Of a stretch of 64,000 bases of DNA, positions 43,387-52,365 are shown piece after piece. The notes beneath the pieces were generated by a model. It searched no databases. It was not told where the DNA came from and saw only the letters and a list, made by a program, of their open reading frames with translations. Location of the stretch: positions 7,929 through 71,928 of the forward strand of contig JAFAER010000081.1 of the NCBI GenBank assembly GCA_023423895.1, written 5' to 3'. The translations under genes were made by a program, and so were the position numbers. The DNA comes from Pseudomonadota bacterium (GTDB taxonomy: Bacteria; Myxococcota_A; Polyangia; Polyangiales; Polyangiaceae). Position 1 is the stretch's first letter, and every line of letters starts with the position of its first letter.

Positions 43387-45162
43387 TCAACGTACAGCGA
43401 CCAGGAGCGCCGCGTTCGGGGGGATCACGGTGTCGAACGGACCCGAGCGAAGGAGGACCCGCCAGCCCTCACCGAGCTCCGCGCTGTACGCCGTCGGGGC
43501 CGGCCCCTCTCCGAAGTTGACGATGAGTCGTCGCTCGGCATCACCCGAACGTCGGACGACCTCGAGCACGCCGTTGCTCACGACGCGGCACTCCAGATCG
43601 CCGTCGCGCGACGGCGTCGAGAGGACGGGATCGTCCTGCCGCAGCCGAAGCATCGCCTTGTGCAGCTCGAGCACGCGCGCATGTTCCCCCTCGGCGCGTT
43701 CTTCCCATCGGAGACGGGAGCTCTCGAACGTCGAGCGGGCTTCCGGATCCGGGATTCGCTCGCGCACGGCCGGATCGGCGAACGCGGCGAACGATTTGAA
43801 CTCCTCGCGCCGCCCCTTCGAGACGAGCCCGCCGAGCTCGCCGCCGTGGTCACTGAAGAACAGGAACGGCGTCGAGGCCGCCCACTCCTGTCCCATGAAG
43901 AGGAGCGGCGTCGTCGGAACGAAGAGCGACAGCATCGCCGCGGCGCAGAACGCGTCGACGCTGCAGTGTTCCGAGAGCCGCGTCCCGAGCGCGCGGTTGC
44001 CGACCTGGTCGTGATTCTGGATGCAGGTGACGAGCCGCTCGCGGTCGATGCCTTTTGCGGCCTTGCCGCGTGGCTTCCCCTTCCAAGGGCCGTAGGGCGC
44101 GCCGCTGAAGGTCCAACCTTCACGGACGTTCTTCGAGAGGGCTTCGAGCGTCGGTTCGTAAGCCGCGTAGTAGCCGTCGCGCTCGCCGGTGACGAGCACG
44201 TGGACCTGGTGATGAAAGTCGTCGGCCCAGACGCCGTCGGCCCCGAGCTGCCGGATGACGTCCGGCTCGTTGCGCTCGTCCTCGAAGAAGACGAGGCGGC
44301 CGCGGGCGTGTACCGCGTCGGTGACCTCGCGGAGGATGTGCGGGGTCGAAGCGTCGTGGATCGCGTGGGTGGCGTCGAGGCGCAAGGCGTCGAACCCGAA
44401 CTCGTCGAGCCAGTAGCTCACGTTCCCGAGCACCAAGCGTCGCATCGGCTCCCATCCGAAGCTCGGTGCGTCGCCCCACGGCGTCTGGACGTCCGAGGTG
44501 AAGTACTCCGGCGCGTAGCGCGAGAGGTAGTTCCCGGAAGGTCCGAAGTGGTTGTAGACGGCATCGAGGATCACGGCGAGGCCCCGCGCGTGGGCGGCGC
44601 GGACGAGCGCGCGGAGGTCGTCCGGCTCGCCATAGCTCGCGTGCGGCGCGTAGAGGGCTACGCCGTCGTATCCCCACCCGCGTGCACCGTTGAACGCGGC
44701 GACGGGAAGGAGCTCGATGGCGGTCACGCCGAGCTCGACGATCGCGTCGAGGCGGTCGATGACGCCGCGGTATGTGCCCTCCGGCGAGAACGTGCCGACG
44801 TGCAGCTCGTAGATCGACCAGCGGTGCAGCGGAGGCGGCGACGCGAGCGGCGGCTCCCGCCGATGCGCGAGGGCGCGCGCCGGCCCGTGCACGCCGAACG
44901 GCAGGAACCGCGCGTAGGGATCCGGGACCTCGTCACCGTCGAGGGCGAACTTGTACAGCGCGCCCTCGGTCACGCCTTCGAGTCGACCGACGAAGCGCAT
45001 CGCGTCCTGGCGCTCGAGAGCGGCGGTCCGGATGGGCCGCTGTTGCTCGTCGAACAGCCGGACCTCTACCCGGTCGGCGGTGGTCGTCAGGACGACGAAG
45101 GTCGTCCCTCGATCGTCGGGATGTGCTCCCGGAGCGAGAGCGGAAGTGCTGACAGCGTCCAT
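43387..45162 (-). CDS. treZ: Malto-oligosyltrehalose trehalohydrolase
   Basis: A 591-residue GH13 enzyme. Early-set beta domain to about 90, then YELHVGTFSPEGTYRGVIDRL, region I DAVYNHFGPSGNYL, region II GFDALRLDATHAI with the nucleophile Asp, region III VFFEDERNEP with the acid/base Glu, and region IV CIQNHDQVGN. WGYDGVALYAPH is typical of TreZ. The enzyme releases trehalose from maltooligosyl-trehalose made by TreY. Neither treY nor glgX is in the window. ATG 45162 (MDAVSTSALAPG) is chosen over the upstream Arg-rich extension. It makes trehalose, a compatible solute. Confidence 0.93.
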   Translation of the reverse strand: MDAVSTSALAPGAHPDDRGTTFVVLTTTADRVEVRLFDEQQRPIRTAALERQDAMRFVGRLEGVTEGALYKFALDGDEVPDPYARFLPFGVHGPARALAHRREPPLASPPPLHRWSIYELHVGTFSPEGTYRGVIDRLDAIVELGVTAIELLPVAAFNGARGWGYDGVALYAPHASYGEPDDLRALVRAAHARGLAVILDAVYNHFGPSGNYLSRYAPEYFTSDVQTPWGDAPSFGWEPMRRLVLGNVSYWLDEFGFDALRLDATHAIHDASTPHILREVTDAVHARGRLVFFEDERNEPDVIRQLGADGVWADDFHHQVHVLVTGERDGYYAAYEPTLEALSKNVREGWTFSGAPYGPWKGKPRGKAAKGIDRERLVTCIQNHDQVGNRALGTRLSEHCSVDAFCAAAMLSLFVPTTPLLFMGQEWAASTPFLFFSDHGGELGGLVSKGRREEFKSFAAFADPAVRERIPDPEARSTFESSRLRWEERAEGEHARVLELHKAMLRLRQDDPVLSTPSRDGDLECRVVSNGVLEVVRRSGDAERRLIVNFGEGPAPTAYSAELGEGWRVLLRSGPFDTVIPPNAALLVAVR

Positions 45163-45211
45163 GATTTCAGGGAAGGCTACGTGTGGATCCGTCCGTTGAC
45201 GACGACCAGAA

Positions 45212-45260
45212 CGGCCTCCCGGCGAGTGACCCAGTCGTGAGTCCGCTCGCCGAGAGGCCG
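45212..45260 (-). terminator. Inverted repeat after ferritin-like module 1
   Basis: 15-base arms (45212-45226 and 45246-45260) with a single mismatch and a 19-base loop, 26 bases beyond the stop of the ferritin-like gene (45287) on the minus strand. Candidate terminator, though the loop is long and no T-tract follows. Confidence 0.4.
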
Positions 45261-45286
45261 CAGGTCGCATCGGAACGTGTCAGTGG

Positions 45287-46033
45287 TCAGGCCGTGCCCT
45301 TCGCCGCCGGCTTTGCGGCGCCGAGCGTCGCGTTCGAGACCCAGCGTCGCACCTTCACGAGGTGCTCGTCCTCGACAGCGCGCGCCTCCTCGAACCGCCG
45401 AGCGATTTCCTCGTGCCCGGCTGCGCGTGTCAGCGCGATGAGGAGCGCCCAGCCGTCGTTGTCGGTGAGCTCGGCGATGAGCATCGCCTCGAGCGACTGC
45501 TTCAAGGTCGTGCGCGCGTCCGAGACCACCTGGAGGATCCCCATCGACGCGACGCCGGTGACGTCTGCCGACGGCGTCATCGCGGTCGGGTCGCCGCCCA
45601 ACTTCACGATCGCTTCGCGTACGAGATCGAAGTGGGCGCGCTCTTCGGCCTGGATCTGTTGAAGCTCGGCGACGGTCGGTCCGCCAACGAGCTCCTCGCC
45701 GGACTCGCACTTGCCGATCAGCGTCGCGTACAGGCGCGTGCCGGTGCGCTCGAACGCGAGCCGCTCGCTGAGCTTGTCGATGAGGACGGACGAGTTGACG
45801 CCCTTCACCGCGGCGACGCCCGTGGAGGCCACTCCTTTGACGGATGCGGGCGGCGGAACGGTGCCGATGGTGGCGCCCTCGACGATGTACTCGGCGCGTG
45901 CGTCGGTGATGACGGTCTCGTCACCCTCCATGCTCGGGACGGTCATCTCCGTGACCTCGAGGAGATCACGCTTGTCGATCGGAGAGAGCGCGATCCCGGT
46001 CCGGTTCTTCCCCATCGCCACGTCGGTCTTCAT
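45287..46033 (-). CDS. Ferritin-like diiron protein, module 1, small subunit
   Basis: A 248-residue protein. A polar N-terminal region to about 90 is followed by ferritin-like helices: AFERTGTRLYATLI, QQIQAEERAHFDLVREAI (ExxH), AELTDNDGWALLIALTRAAGHEEIARRF, and RAVEDEHLVKVRRWV (ExxH). The ExxH motifs are typical of four-helix diiron proteins. Its start at 46033 overlaps the stop of the 400-residue gene by ATGA. A same-length paralogue is at 49114-49860. Role in iron storage or oxidation is inferred only. Confidence 0.78.
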   Translation of the reverse strand: MKTDVAMGKNRTGIALSPIDKRDLLEVTEMTVPSMEGDETVITDARAEYIVEGATIGTVPPPASVKGVASTGVAAVKGVNSSVLIDKLSERLAFERTGTRLYATLIGKCESGEELVGGPTVAELQQIQAEERAHFDLVREAIVKLGGDPTAMTPSADVTGVASMGILQVVSDARTTLKQSLEAMLIAELTDNDGWALLIALTRAAGHEEIARRFEEARAVEDEHLVKVRRWVSNATLGAAKPAAKGTA

Positions 46034-47232
46034 CGCCGCACCTCCTGCACCTTCGACTTCCCGTTCCCGTTGACGCCGGCCGTGTTGAGCTCCGTGCCGG
46101 GACGCCAGCGATAGCCGGCGGCAACGCGCTCGGACGGCGAGCCCGCGCGGTTCAGGCGCTCGCGATACGCGACCGAAGCCTGCGACTCCTCTTCGAGCGT
46201 GACGATCTCCTTGCCCTTCGCGCGGAAGTCGACCTGCGCGGCGAGAACCTCGCGCACGTATTTGCGTTGGCTCGAGAAGTCGATCGGCGTCGGCAGCGTC
46301 TTCGGCAAGATCTCCGCCGGATCGCGCTTCTCGATCTTCTTCATGAGATCCATGACGACGTGCACGTGACCGAGCTCGTAGTCGATGAATCGCTCCCAGA
46401 TCGCCTTCACCCGCGGGTTCGATTCCTGACGGGCGCACGAGTAATACGTGTAGACCTCCGCGACCTCGTGCATGAGCCACTTCTCGAGCCAGGTCTCCTC
46501 CGGATCGATCAGGCACTCGTACTGAGTCGTGTGTTGCTCCTCGATTGACGCGATCTCCGCGTAGAGCTGGCGCGCGATCGGATCGGAGAACGTCGGCCCG
46601 ACGGTCATGTAGTAGTCGTGCGTCTGGTTCTCCGCTGCCGTGATGATGAGGCAGTTCAACTTCGAGATCGGCGCAGCGGTGCTCCGGTCGTACGGCGCGC
46701 GCAGATCGTCTTCCGGAGCACGGTGCTCGATGACGGTAGGGCGCCCCGGGAGGATGTCCGTGTAGCACTGGAGGATGTTGTTCGCGTCCTTGCCCTCGAG
46801 ACGATCCATGAGGGCCGAGTAGCGGTACATGTGATCGAAGTCTTCGAGGAGACCGAAATCCATGACCTGCTTCAGGTACGGATCGGGCTCGTGTTGCGCG
46901 AGGCTTGCCGTCAGCTCGATGGCGACCTGTTCGAAGCCGATCGTCGTCTCCAGGACGTTCTGGTCCGGAGGATTCAGCCAGTTCACCAGCGTCTGCTGGT
47001 GCTGCTCGATTCGCCGAATGCGCGCGAGCGGGAGCTGGAGCGCGGCGTTCTTCCGCGCGGCAGCGTGGCTGAAACGCAGTGCCTCCGACTCGATGCCGTT
47101 CATCAAGATGACGCGGACGCGCGTGAAGGCGTCGTCGTCGAGCTTCGAGTACGGGGTCTGGACGATGTCTTTCCAGTCGAACTCTTGCTTCTCGAGCGGG
47201 GTACCGCGTTCTTTGAGGATATCGATGGACAT
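46030..47232 (-). CDS. Ferritin-like diiron protein, module 1, large subunit
   Basis: A 400-residue protein starting at ATG 47232 after GGAGGC. Helical throughout, with diiron-like motifs: YLKQVMDFGLLEDFDHMYRY, EIASIEEQHTTQYECL, HEVAEVYTYYSC, and WERFIDYELGHVHVVMDLM. It is similar over the whole length to the protein at 49857-51056; long stretches such as EIASIEEQHTTQYEC are the same. It probably pairs with the 248-residue partner. I know no named family. The region upstream (47233-47508) is a divergent promoter gap. Confidence 0.75.
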   Translation of the reverse strand: MSIDILKERGTPLEKQEFDWKDIVQTPYSKLDDDAFTRVRVILMNGIESEALRFSHAAARKNAALQLPLARIRRIEQHQQTLVNWLNPPDQNVLETTIGFEQVAIELTASLAQHEPDPYLKQVMDFGLLEDFDHMYRYSALMDRLEGKDANNILQCYTDILPGRPTVIEHRAPEDDLRAPYDRSTAAPISKLNCLIITAAENQTHDYYMTVGPTFSDPIARQLYAEIASIEEQHTTQYECLIDPEETWLEKWLMHEVAEVYTYYSCARQESNPRVKAIWERFIDYELGHVHVVMDLMKKIEKRDPAEILPKTLPTPIDFSSQRKYVREVLAAQVDFRAKGKEIVTLEEESQASVAYRERLNRAGSPSERVAAGYRWRPGTELNTAGVNGNGKSKVQEVRR

Positions 47233-47508
47233 GCCGCCTCCTGTCAGGGAGCGCGGCAATCGCAACGGCCATGCCTGCGTCGAATCGTCGTGCGGAGCGC
47301 ATCGTCATGCGCGCGACGTCGTCCGACGGGGCAATGGCGCTGGTGCATTCGTTGGCACTTGTGGCGGAAGCGCTGAAGGCCACCGTAGAGGCTGCGGCCG
47401 CCGAGCGCGGCCGTTCAGGCCATCTCCCGCAATAGGATTCGTGAGAAACCGCCACCGCGGCGCCTTCTGGCCTGAACGGATCGCGATCGACGGTCGTTCC
47501 AACGGGGC

Positions 47509-48138
47509 ATGCCCATTCCTCCCGCTGAAGCGACGGGCGGCGAGCCGTACGCGCAGACGGGACCGGTCGGCCCGATGCGTCCGATCACGCACGTGCGCTC
47601 GACGACCATCAGCTCGAGCATCCTCAGCTTGCAGAGCCGAGGGCTCCACGAGGCATACGTGTCGAAGCTCCGCCCGAGCGATTACGAGGGGATCTCGTCG
47701 GCGAAGGGCGGGCAGTGGACGCCGATCGCGCTCGCGGTCGCGCACTACCGCGCCCTCGACGAGCTTCGCCTCGGCCCTACGATGACCGAAGCGATGGGCG
47801 CTGCCGTCTCGGCGCGGCTGCAAGGCGGCAGCGGGTTTCTCGGGACCATCGTGCGCGCCACGAAGTCCGCGGGCGTGACGCCGTGGGCGCTGTGCTCTCA
47901 ATACCCCAGGCTCTGGGACCGGCTCTTCATCGGCGGCGGCATCGTCGTGCGGAAGACTGGCCCGAAGGACGCGCTGTTCGAGTCACACCACCTGGCGCTG
48001 GCCGACATCCCGTACTTCCGACAGGCATACATGGCGCTGCACCGCGCCGGCCTCGAGCTGTTTGCGCGTCGCGTCGTGGTCCAGGAGGTGGCGGGAAGCT
48101 CCGCCCGGTGCTTCTCGATCCGTGCCGGGTGGGTGTGA
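47509..48138 (+). CDS. Hypothetical protein, resembling myxobacterial DUF2378-type proteins
   Basis: A 209-residue soluble protein with no signal peptide. The middle and end (SQYPRLWDRLFIGGGIVVRKTGPKDALFESHHLALADIPYFRQAYMALHRAGLELFARRVVVQEV, split here by residue limits of this note into two halves) resemble the TIGR02265/DUF2378 proteins restricted to myxobacteria, which end in a V-x-V and W pattern. The resemblance is by eye and modest. It is convergent with the HTH gene (4-base gap) and divergent from ferritin-like module 1. Confidence 0.6.
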   Translation: MPIPPAEATGGEPYAQTGPVGPMRPITHVRSTTISSSILSLQSRGLHEAYVSKLRPSDYEGISSAKGGQWTPIALAVAHYRALDELRLGPTMTEAMGAAVSARLQGGSGFLGTIVRATKSAGVTPWALCSQYPRLWDRLFIGGGIVVRKTGPKDALFESHHLALADIPYFRQAYMALHRAGLELFARRVVVQEVAGSSARCFSIRAGWV

Positions 48139-48142
48139 TCGA

Positions 48143-48937
48143 CTAGGACGACGCGCGGCCGTTCAACGGCGAGACGCGATCCCGCGAAGCGCTTCGCGGA
48201 TCGGGGCGCTTCGCCTTTGGCAGCAGGGCGTCGAGATCGACGCCGGTCTCTTCTGCGGCCCGGTAGAGCGCTCCGTGGTCGCGCGTCGTGGCGACCCACC
48301 GCATCGGCTCGTCTTCGGCTCCCGAGTCGAGTGATGTACCCTGCAAGAGCCCCGCAGCGGCGAGGTCGCGGAGGCGTGCCCGGAGCGCCGTGACGTCGAG
48401 ATCCAAAGCTTCTGCGAGATCAGCGTCGTTCGACGTCTTCGCCATGGCCAGCAGCTCCAGGACCTTGCGCAGCGTTCCGGCCGCAGCGCTGCCGATCTCG
48501 AGCTGGGCAGTCGACGAAGCGAGACCGACCTTCCGACGAGCGCGCAGGCGGGCCCGCATCGGTCGCGGACCTTCGACAGCGTCCAGAGCGATCGCTGCCA
48601 CCACCGTCCACGCGGCGACGTCCGGCGCCCGCCGTTCCTCTTCCCACGACGCGATCGTCTCGACGGGAAGGCCGAGCAGCTGCGCGAGCTCCATCCGCTC
48701 GAGCGATGCGGCCTTGCGGATCCATCGGAACGTCTCGCCCGAGACCGGACCACGACGCGCGAGCTCCGCAGCGACTTCGCGTTCGAACGCGATGACGAGC
48801 GCGGCGGGCACGTTGGCCTCGCCGCATCGCGCGCAGGCGTCGACGGATGCTTCTGCGGTGAACGTGGTCCCTGCGACCGTTCGTCGGAACGAATGTGTCG
48901 CCTGCGTCCTCTGCGACTCACCACACCTGCACGTCAT
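48143..48937 (-). CDS. Zinc-finger/HTH transcriptional regulator, MqsA-like
   Basis: A 264-residue protein. Residues 1-40 carry a zinc-finger-like set: CRC (Cys3, Cys5) and CARC (Cys35, Cys38), as in MqsA/YgiT-type regulators. An XRE-type HTH follows at about 70-110 (RWIRKAASLERMELAQLLGLPVETIASWEEERRAPD). A second helical segment (about 150-190) looks like an additional HTH (LLAMAKTSNDADLAEALDLDVTALRARLRDLAAAGLL). The start at 48937 has GGTGGAGG before it. No adjacent toxin gene is seen. A strong inverted repeat lies 28 bases upstream, a possible operator. Confidence 0.82.
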   Translation of the reverse strand: MTCRCGESQRTQATHSFRRTVAGTTFTAEASVDACARCGEANVPAALVIAFEREVAAELARRGPVSGETFRWIRKAASLERMELAQLLGLPVETIASWEEERRAPDVAAWTVVAAIALDAVEGPRPMRARLRARRKVGLASSTAQLEIGSAAAGTLRKVLELLAMAKTSNDADLAEALDLDVTALRARLRDLAAAGLLQGTSLDSGAEDEPMRWVATTRDHGALYRAAEETGVDLDALLPKAKRPDPRSASRDRVSPLNGRASS

Positions 48938-48964
48938 CCTCCACCTCGCCTCTCGCTGGTCAGG

Positions 48965-49001
48965 CCCTCGTCCTGAACTCCGAACGAGTTCAAGACGAGG
49001 G
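48965..49001. promoter_or_regulatory. 16-bp inverted repeat upstream of the HTH regulator
   Basis: Arms CCCTCGTCCTGAACTC (48965-48980) and GAGTTCAAGACGAGGG (48986-49001) have one mismatch and a five-base loop. It lies 28 bases upstream of the HTH gene's start codon and could be its operator. It could instead be a terminator of the ferritin-like module 2, whose stop is 113 bases to the right on the same strand. Confidence 0.6.
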
Positions 49002-49085
49002 ATCCATCGCACCCGACGTGCCGTCATCGACGGACAGGCAAGAGAGCGTGGTCGTGAACGACGGTTGGCGTGGTGGCGTTGTGGC

Positions 49086-49115
49086 GAGTCCGTGCAGCCT
49101 GCGCTGCGTGGACTC
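49086..49115 (-). terminator. Imperfect hairpin at the end of ferritin-like module 2
   Basis: GAGTCCGTGCAGC (49086-49098) and GCTGCGTGGACTC (49103-49115) form 13-base arms with two mismatches and a four-base loop. It touches the stop codon (49114-49116) of the ferritin-like gene. Candidate terminator without a T-tract. Confidence 0.4.
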
Positions 49116-49860
49116 AGGCGGTGACCCGTGTGGCAGGCTTCTCGAGTGCGATCGTTCCCGCGAGCACCCACCGGCGCAGCTTCGCGAGGTGCTCGATCTC
49201 TCGCGCCTGCGCTTCCTCGAAGCGTGGCAGGAGCTCGTCGCGACCGGCGGCCCGCGTGAGCTCGATGAGGAGCGCCCAGCCGTCGTTGTCGACGAGCTCT
49301 GCGGTCAACATGGCCTCCAGCGACTGCCGCACCGTGGTCCGCGCGTCCGTGACGACCTTGATCAAGCCCATGGACTGGACCGCCGTGAGATCGGCGGACG
49401 GCGTCATCGTGGTGGGGTCGGCGCCCAGTGTCGCGATCACCTCGCGCAGGAGCTCGAAGTGACGCACCTCCTCCGCGTGGATCTCCTGCAGCTCTGCGAC
49501 GGTCGGCCCTTGCGGAGGCGCTCCCTCGGCAGCGCACTTCTCGATCAGCGCTTCGTACAAGCGTGACCCAGTCCGCTCGAACGCAAGCCGCTGGGCCAGC
49601 TTGTCGATGAGGACCGCGGCGTTGACGCCCTTCAGCGCCTCGAGGCCGGTCGTCGCCATGCCCTTCACCGAAGCGGGAGGGGGAACGGAGCCGATCACGT
49701 CCGGCATCACGAAGTACTCGGCACGAGCCGCGGCCAGGACGGCACCGTCCGTCTCGGTGCTCGGAACGGTGAGCTCCGTGTCCTCCATCATCGCTCGCTT
49801 GTCGATCGGGGACATCTCGATCCCCGTCCGGTTCTTACCGAGAGGTGTGTCGTTCTTCAT
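49114..49860 (-). CDS. Ferritin-like diiron protein, module 2, small subunit
   Basis: A 248-residue protein, the same length as its paralogue at 45287-46033. Shared stretches: KNRTGIxxSPIDKR, VGS/IGTVPPPASVKG, AFERTGSRLYEALI, IHAEEVRHFELLREVI (ExxH), ELVDNDGWALLIELTRAAG, and AQAREIEHLAKLRRWV (ExxH). Start 49860 overlaps the 399-residue gene by ATGA. The module is a tandem duplicate of 45287-47232. Confidence 0.77.
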   Translation of the reverse strand: MKNDTPLGKNRTGIEMSPIDKRAMMEDTELTVPSTETDGAVLAAARAEYFVMPDVIGSVPPPASVKGMATTGLEALKGVNAAVLIDKLAQRLAFERTGSRLYEALIEKCAAEGAPPQGPTVAELQEIHAEEVRHFELLREVIATLGADPTTMTPSADLTAVQSMGLIKVVTDARTTVRQSLEAMLTAELVDNDGWALLIELTRAAGRDELLPRFEEAQAREIEHLAKLRRWVLAGTIALEKPATRVTA

Positions 49861-51056
49861 GGCCTCGCCTCCTGCGCTCCCGCGCCGTCCCCGACGGTGG
49901 CGTACTTCGTGACCTCGGTTCCTGGCATCCAGCGGTATCCCGCAGCGATTCGCTCGGACGGCGAGCCTGCGCGGTTGATGCGCTCGCGGTAGGCGAGCGA
50001 AAGCTCGGACTCCTGCTCGAGCGGGACGAAATTCGGGCCGTTCGCGCGGAGCGGCACCTGCGTCGAGAGGATCTCGCGCACGTATTTGCGCTGACTCGAG
50101 AAGTCGATCGGCGTCGGCAACGTCTCCGGCACGATCTCGGCCGGATCGCGGTTCTCCATCCGTTTCATGAGGTCCGCGACCTCGTGGAACTGCCCGAGCT
50201 CGTAGTCGACGAACCTCTCCCAGAGCGCCTTGAGGCGGGGATTCTGCTCCTGGCGTGCGCACGAGTAATAGGCGTAGACCTCGGCGAGCTCGTGCAGGAG
50301 CCACTTCTCGAGCATCGTCTCGTTGGGATCCTGCATGCACTCGTACTGAGTCGTGTGCTGCTCCTCGATCGAAGCGATCTCCGCGTAGAGCTGACGCGCC
50401 ACCGGATCCGAGAACGTCGGTCCGATGTTCATGTAGTAGTCGCGGACCTGGTTCTCCGCTGCGACGATGATCTGTGCGTTGATCTTGGAGATCGGGGCCG
50501 CCGTGGTCCGGTCGTAGTGGTCGCGCAGGTCGTCGGCGGGATGTCGATGTTCGTCGACGGTCGGCCGGCCAGGAAGGATGTCCGTGTAGCACTGGACGAT
50601 GTTGTTCGCGTCCAGCCCTTCGACCCGGTCCATCAGCGCCGAGAAGCGGTAGAGATGGTCGAAGTCTTCGAGGAGCCCGAAGTCGAGGATCTGCTTCAGG
50701 TACGGGTCGGGCTCGTGCTGCGCCAGCACGGCTGTGACCTCGATCGCGGTCTGCTCGTAGCCGAGCGTGGTCTCTAGAGGGCTCTGGTCCGGCGGGTTGA
50801 GCCAGTTCACTAGCGTCTGTTGATGGTGGTCCACGCGACGTATCCGCGCGAGAGGCAAGCGCAGCTCGTCGCTCATTCGAGCGCATGCATGACTGAAGCG
50901 GACGGACTCCTGCTCCACTCCGTTCATGAGGATGACGCGAACTCGTGTGAACGCGTCATCATCGAGCTTCGAGAACGGCACTTGTACGAGGTCCTTCCAG
51001 TCGAACTCCTGCTTGTCGACTGGAGTGCCCCGCTCCTTGAAGATGTCTATGGACAT
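49857..51056 (-). CDS. Ferritin-like diiron protein, module 2, large subunit
   Basis: A 399-residue paralogue of the 46030-47232 protein. GGAGG is seven bases before ATG 51056. Shared diiron-type stretches: YLKQILDFGLLEDFDHLYRF, EIASIEEQHTTQYECM, LHELAEVYAYYSCARQ, FVDYELGQFHEVADLM. The oxidase operon reads towards it from the right (ctaG stop at 51190, 133 bases away), so read-through is possible. Confidence 0.75.
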   Translation of the reverse strand: MSIDIFKERGTPVDKQEFDWKDLVQVPFSKLDDDAFTRVRVILMNGVEQESVRFSHACARMSDELRLPLARIRRVDHHQQTLVNWLNPPDQSPLETTLGYEQTAIEVTAVLAQHEPDPYLKQILDFGLLEDFDHLYRFSALMDRVEGLDANNIVQCYTDILPGRPTVDEHRHPADDLRDHYDRTTAAPISKINAQIIVAAENQVRDYYMNIGPTFSDPVARQLYAEIASIEEQHTTQYECMQDPNETMLEKWLLHELAEVYAYYSCARQEQNPRLKALWERFVDYELGQFHEVADLMKRMENRDPAEIVPETLPTPIDFSSQRKYVREILSTQVPLRANGPNFVPLEQESELSLAYRERINRAGSPSERIAAGYRWMPGTEVTKYATVGDGAGAQEARP

Positions 51057-51189
51057 GCGGCCTCCGCTGGTTTCGTTGGAGCAGGCCGCAACGCAACGCG
51101 CATGCCGCGGCGAGCTCGACGAAGCCCGTGCTCGCGAGCGCCTGCCAGCGGGCGTCGCGTCGTGGAGCGCGCGTCACATGTCTCGATCG

Positions 51190-52050
51190 CTAGCGAGGCG
51201 ATGATGCGCGTCGGCGCTCGGCGGTCGCGATCCGTCGTGACGACTCTCCGAGCCATGCTGCGAAGAGCGCGAGGGCGGCGAGCCCGAGGACCATTCCTGC
51301 CGGAATCCACATGATGAGCCCGGCCAGTTGCTGGTCCTCGGCGGCATCGACCTCGAAGGGGGCCCCACGCTCGGCGTAGAGCGGGTAGACGACGCGCTCG
51401 GCGACCGTCAGAAGCGCTCCGAGGATGCTCGTGTGAGCGGCCGTAGCGAAGACGAACAGGACCGCGAGCCCGTAGCCGGCGCGGCCGTATCGGCCGCGGA
51501 CGATCGACCACCAGAACAGCGCAGCCGTCGCGAAGAACGTCGCATGCTGCACCGCGTGAACCGCCTCGCTCCGGAGCGCAGCTTCGAACAGCGATGGGAC
51601 GTGCCAGAGCCAGACGACGACGCCGTGGAGGAGCAACAGCAACAGGGGCGAAGTCGCCACTCGCCATCCGCGGCGCAGGCCGGGCCGCGCAGCAAGCTCC
51701 CCTGCGCGGGGGCGAAGCTCGTCGGGCAGCGCCCACATGAGCGCGACGATCGGACGACCGAGGACGATCAACGGTGGAGCGATCAGCATGATGATCTCGT
51801 GCTGCGTCATGTGAGCCGAGAACAGCAGATCGCTCAGGCGGTCGACCGGCGAGACGAGCGCGACGACGAGCGCGAGCTGCCCGATCCCGAAGGCGAGCGC
51901 CTCCCAGCGCGCAATCCCATGTCCCGGACCGACACGCTTCCAGAGACGTGCGGTCCCAGCTGCGTACACGGTCGACGACAACGCGATTCCGCCGAGTGAG
52001 AGGGGGTCGAGCGTCCACCATCCGAGCGCCTCGCGAGCATCGATGCACAT
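51190..52050 (-). CDS. ctaG: Cytochrome c oxidase assembly protein CtaG, caa3 type
   Basis: A 286-residue membrane protein with about seven hydrophobic segments, for example LGIGQLALVVALVSPVDRLSD and LLLLLLHGVVVWLWHVP. The motif FSAHMTQHEIIMLIAPPLIVLG and HATFFATAALFWWSIVRGR, with conserved His residues, matches the caa3-type CtaG family, which helps to assemble the copper centre of heme-copper oxidases. It is last in the oxidase operon, three bases after the small membrane gene. The C-terminal tail is basic. Confidence 0.92.
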   Translation of the reverse strand: MCIDAREALGWWTLDPLSLGGIALSSTVYAAGTARLWKRVGPGHGIARWEALAFGIGQLALVVALVSPVDRLSDLLFSAHMTQHEIIMLIAPPLIVLGRPIVALMWALPDELRPRAGELAARPGLRRGWRVATSPLLLLLLHGVVVWLWHVPSLFEAALRSEAVHAVQHATFFATAALFWWSIVRGRYGRAGYGLAVLFVFATAAHTSILGALLTVAERVVYPLYAERGAPFEVDAAEDQQLAGLIMWIPAGMVLGLAALALFAAWLGESSRRIATAERRRASSPR

Positions 52051-52053
52051 TGG

Positions 52054-52365
52054 TCAGTGCTCCGGTGAAAGCATCGACGCCGGCACCTCGAAGGCGACGA
52101 TGAGCAACGCGAAGAACGCCCCGAGGACGGCGCCGAGCGTCGCGAGGAAGTGGTCGACACGGTCCGTCTCGGCGCGCCTGGCCCGCCATGCATACAGCGC
52201 CGCGGAGAGCGCGAAGATCAAGGCGATGACGGTGCTGACGTGAAGGGACACCTTCGTCCCCGTCTCTTGGGCGCGGTAGACGAGGACGTAGAGCACGAGG
52301 AGGTCGACCGCCGCAGCCGCGGGGCTGGTGAGCAAGGCGAGCACGAGGCGCGTGCGCAGGCTCAT
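52054..52365 (-). CDS. Small membrane protein in the oxidase operon, possible subunit IV-like
   Basis: A 103-residue protein with three hydrophobic segments (about 7-32, 42-62, 77-97). It starts at ATG 52365, overlapping the end of subunit III. Position between subunit III and CtaG, and its size, fit the small fourth subunit of bacterial oxidases (CtaF/CyoD-like), but the sequence alone is not diagnostic. Confidence 0.65.
   Translation of the reverse strand: MSLRTRLVLALLTSPAAAAVDLLVLYVLVYRAQETGTKVSLHVSTVIALIFALSAALYAWRARRAETDRVDHFLATLGAVLGAFFALLIVAFEVPASMLSPEH

Noticed and set aside
43345..45240. Plus-strand open frame opposite the trehalohydrolase gene
   Set aside because: No recognisable motif; GH13 catalytic motifs on the other strand are complete.
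48143..48937. MqsA-type toxin-antitoxin pair
   Set aside because: No small toxin gene is adjacent; the neighbouring 209-residue gene is not toxin-like, so a stand-alone regulator is more likely.
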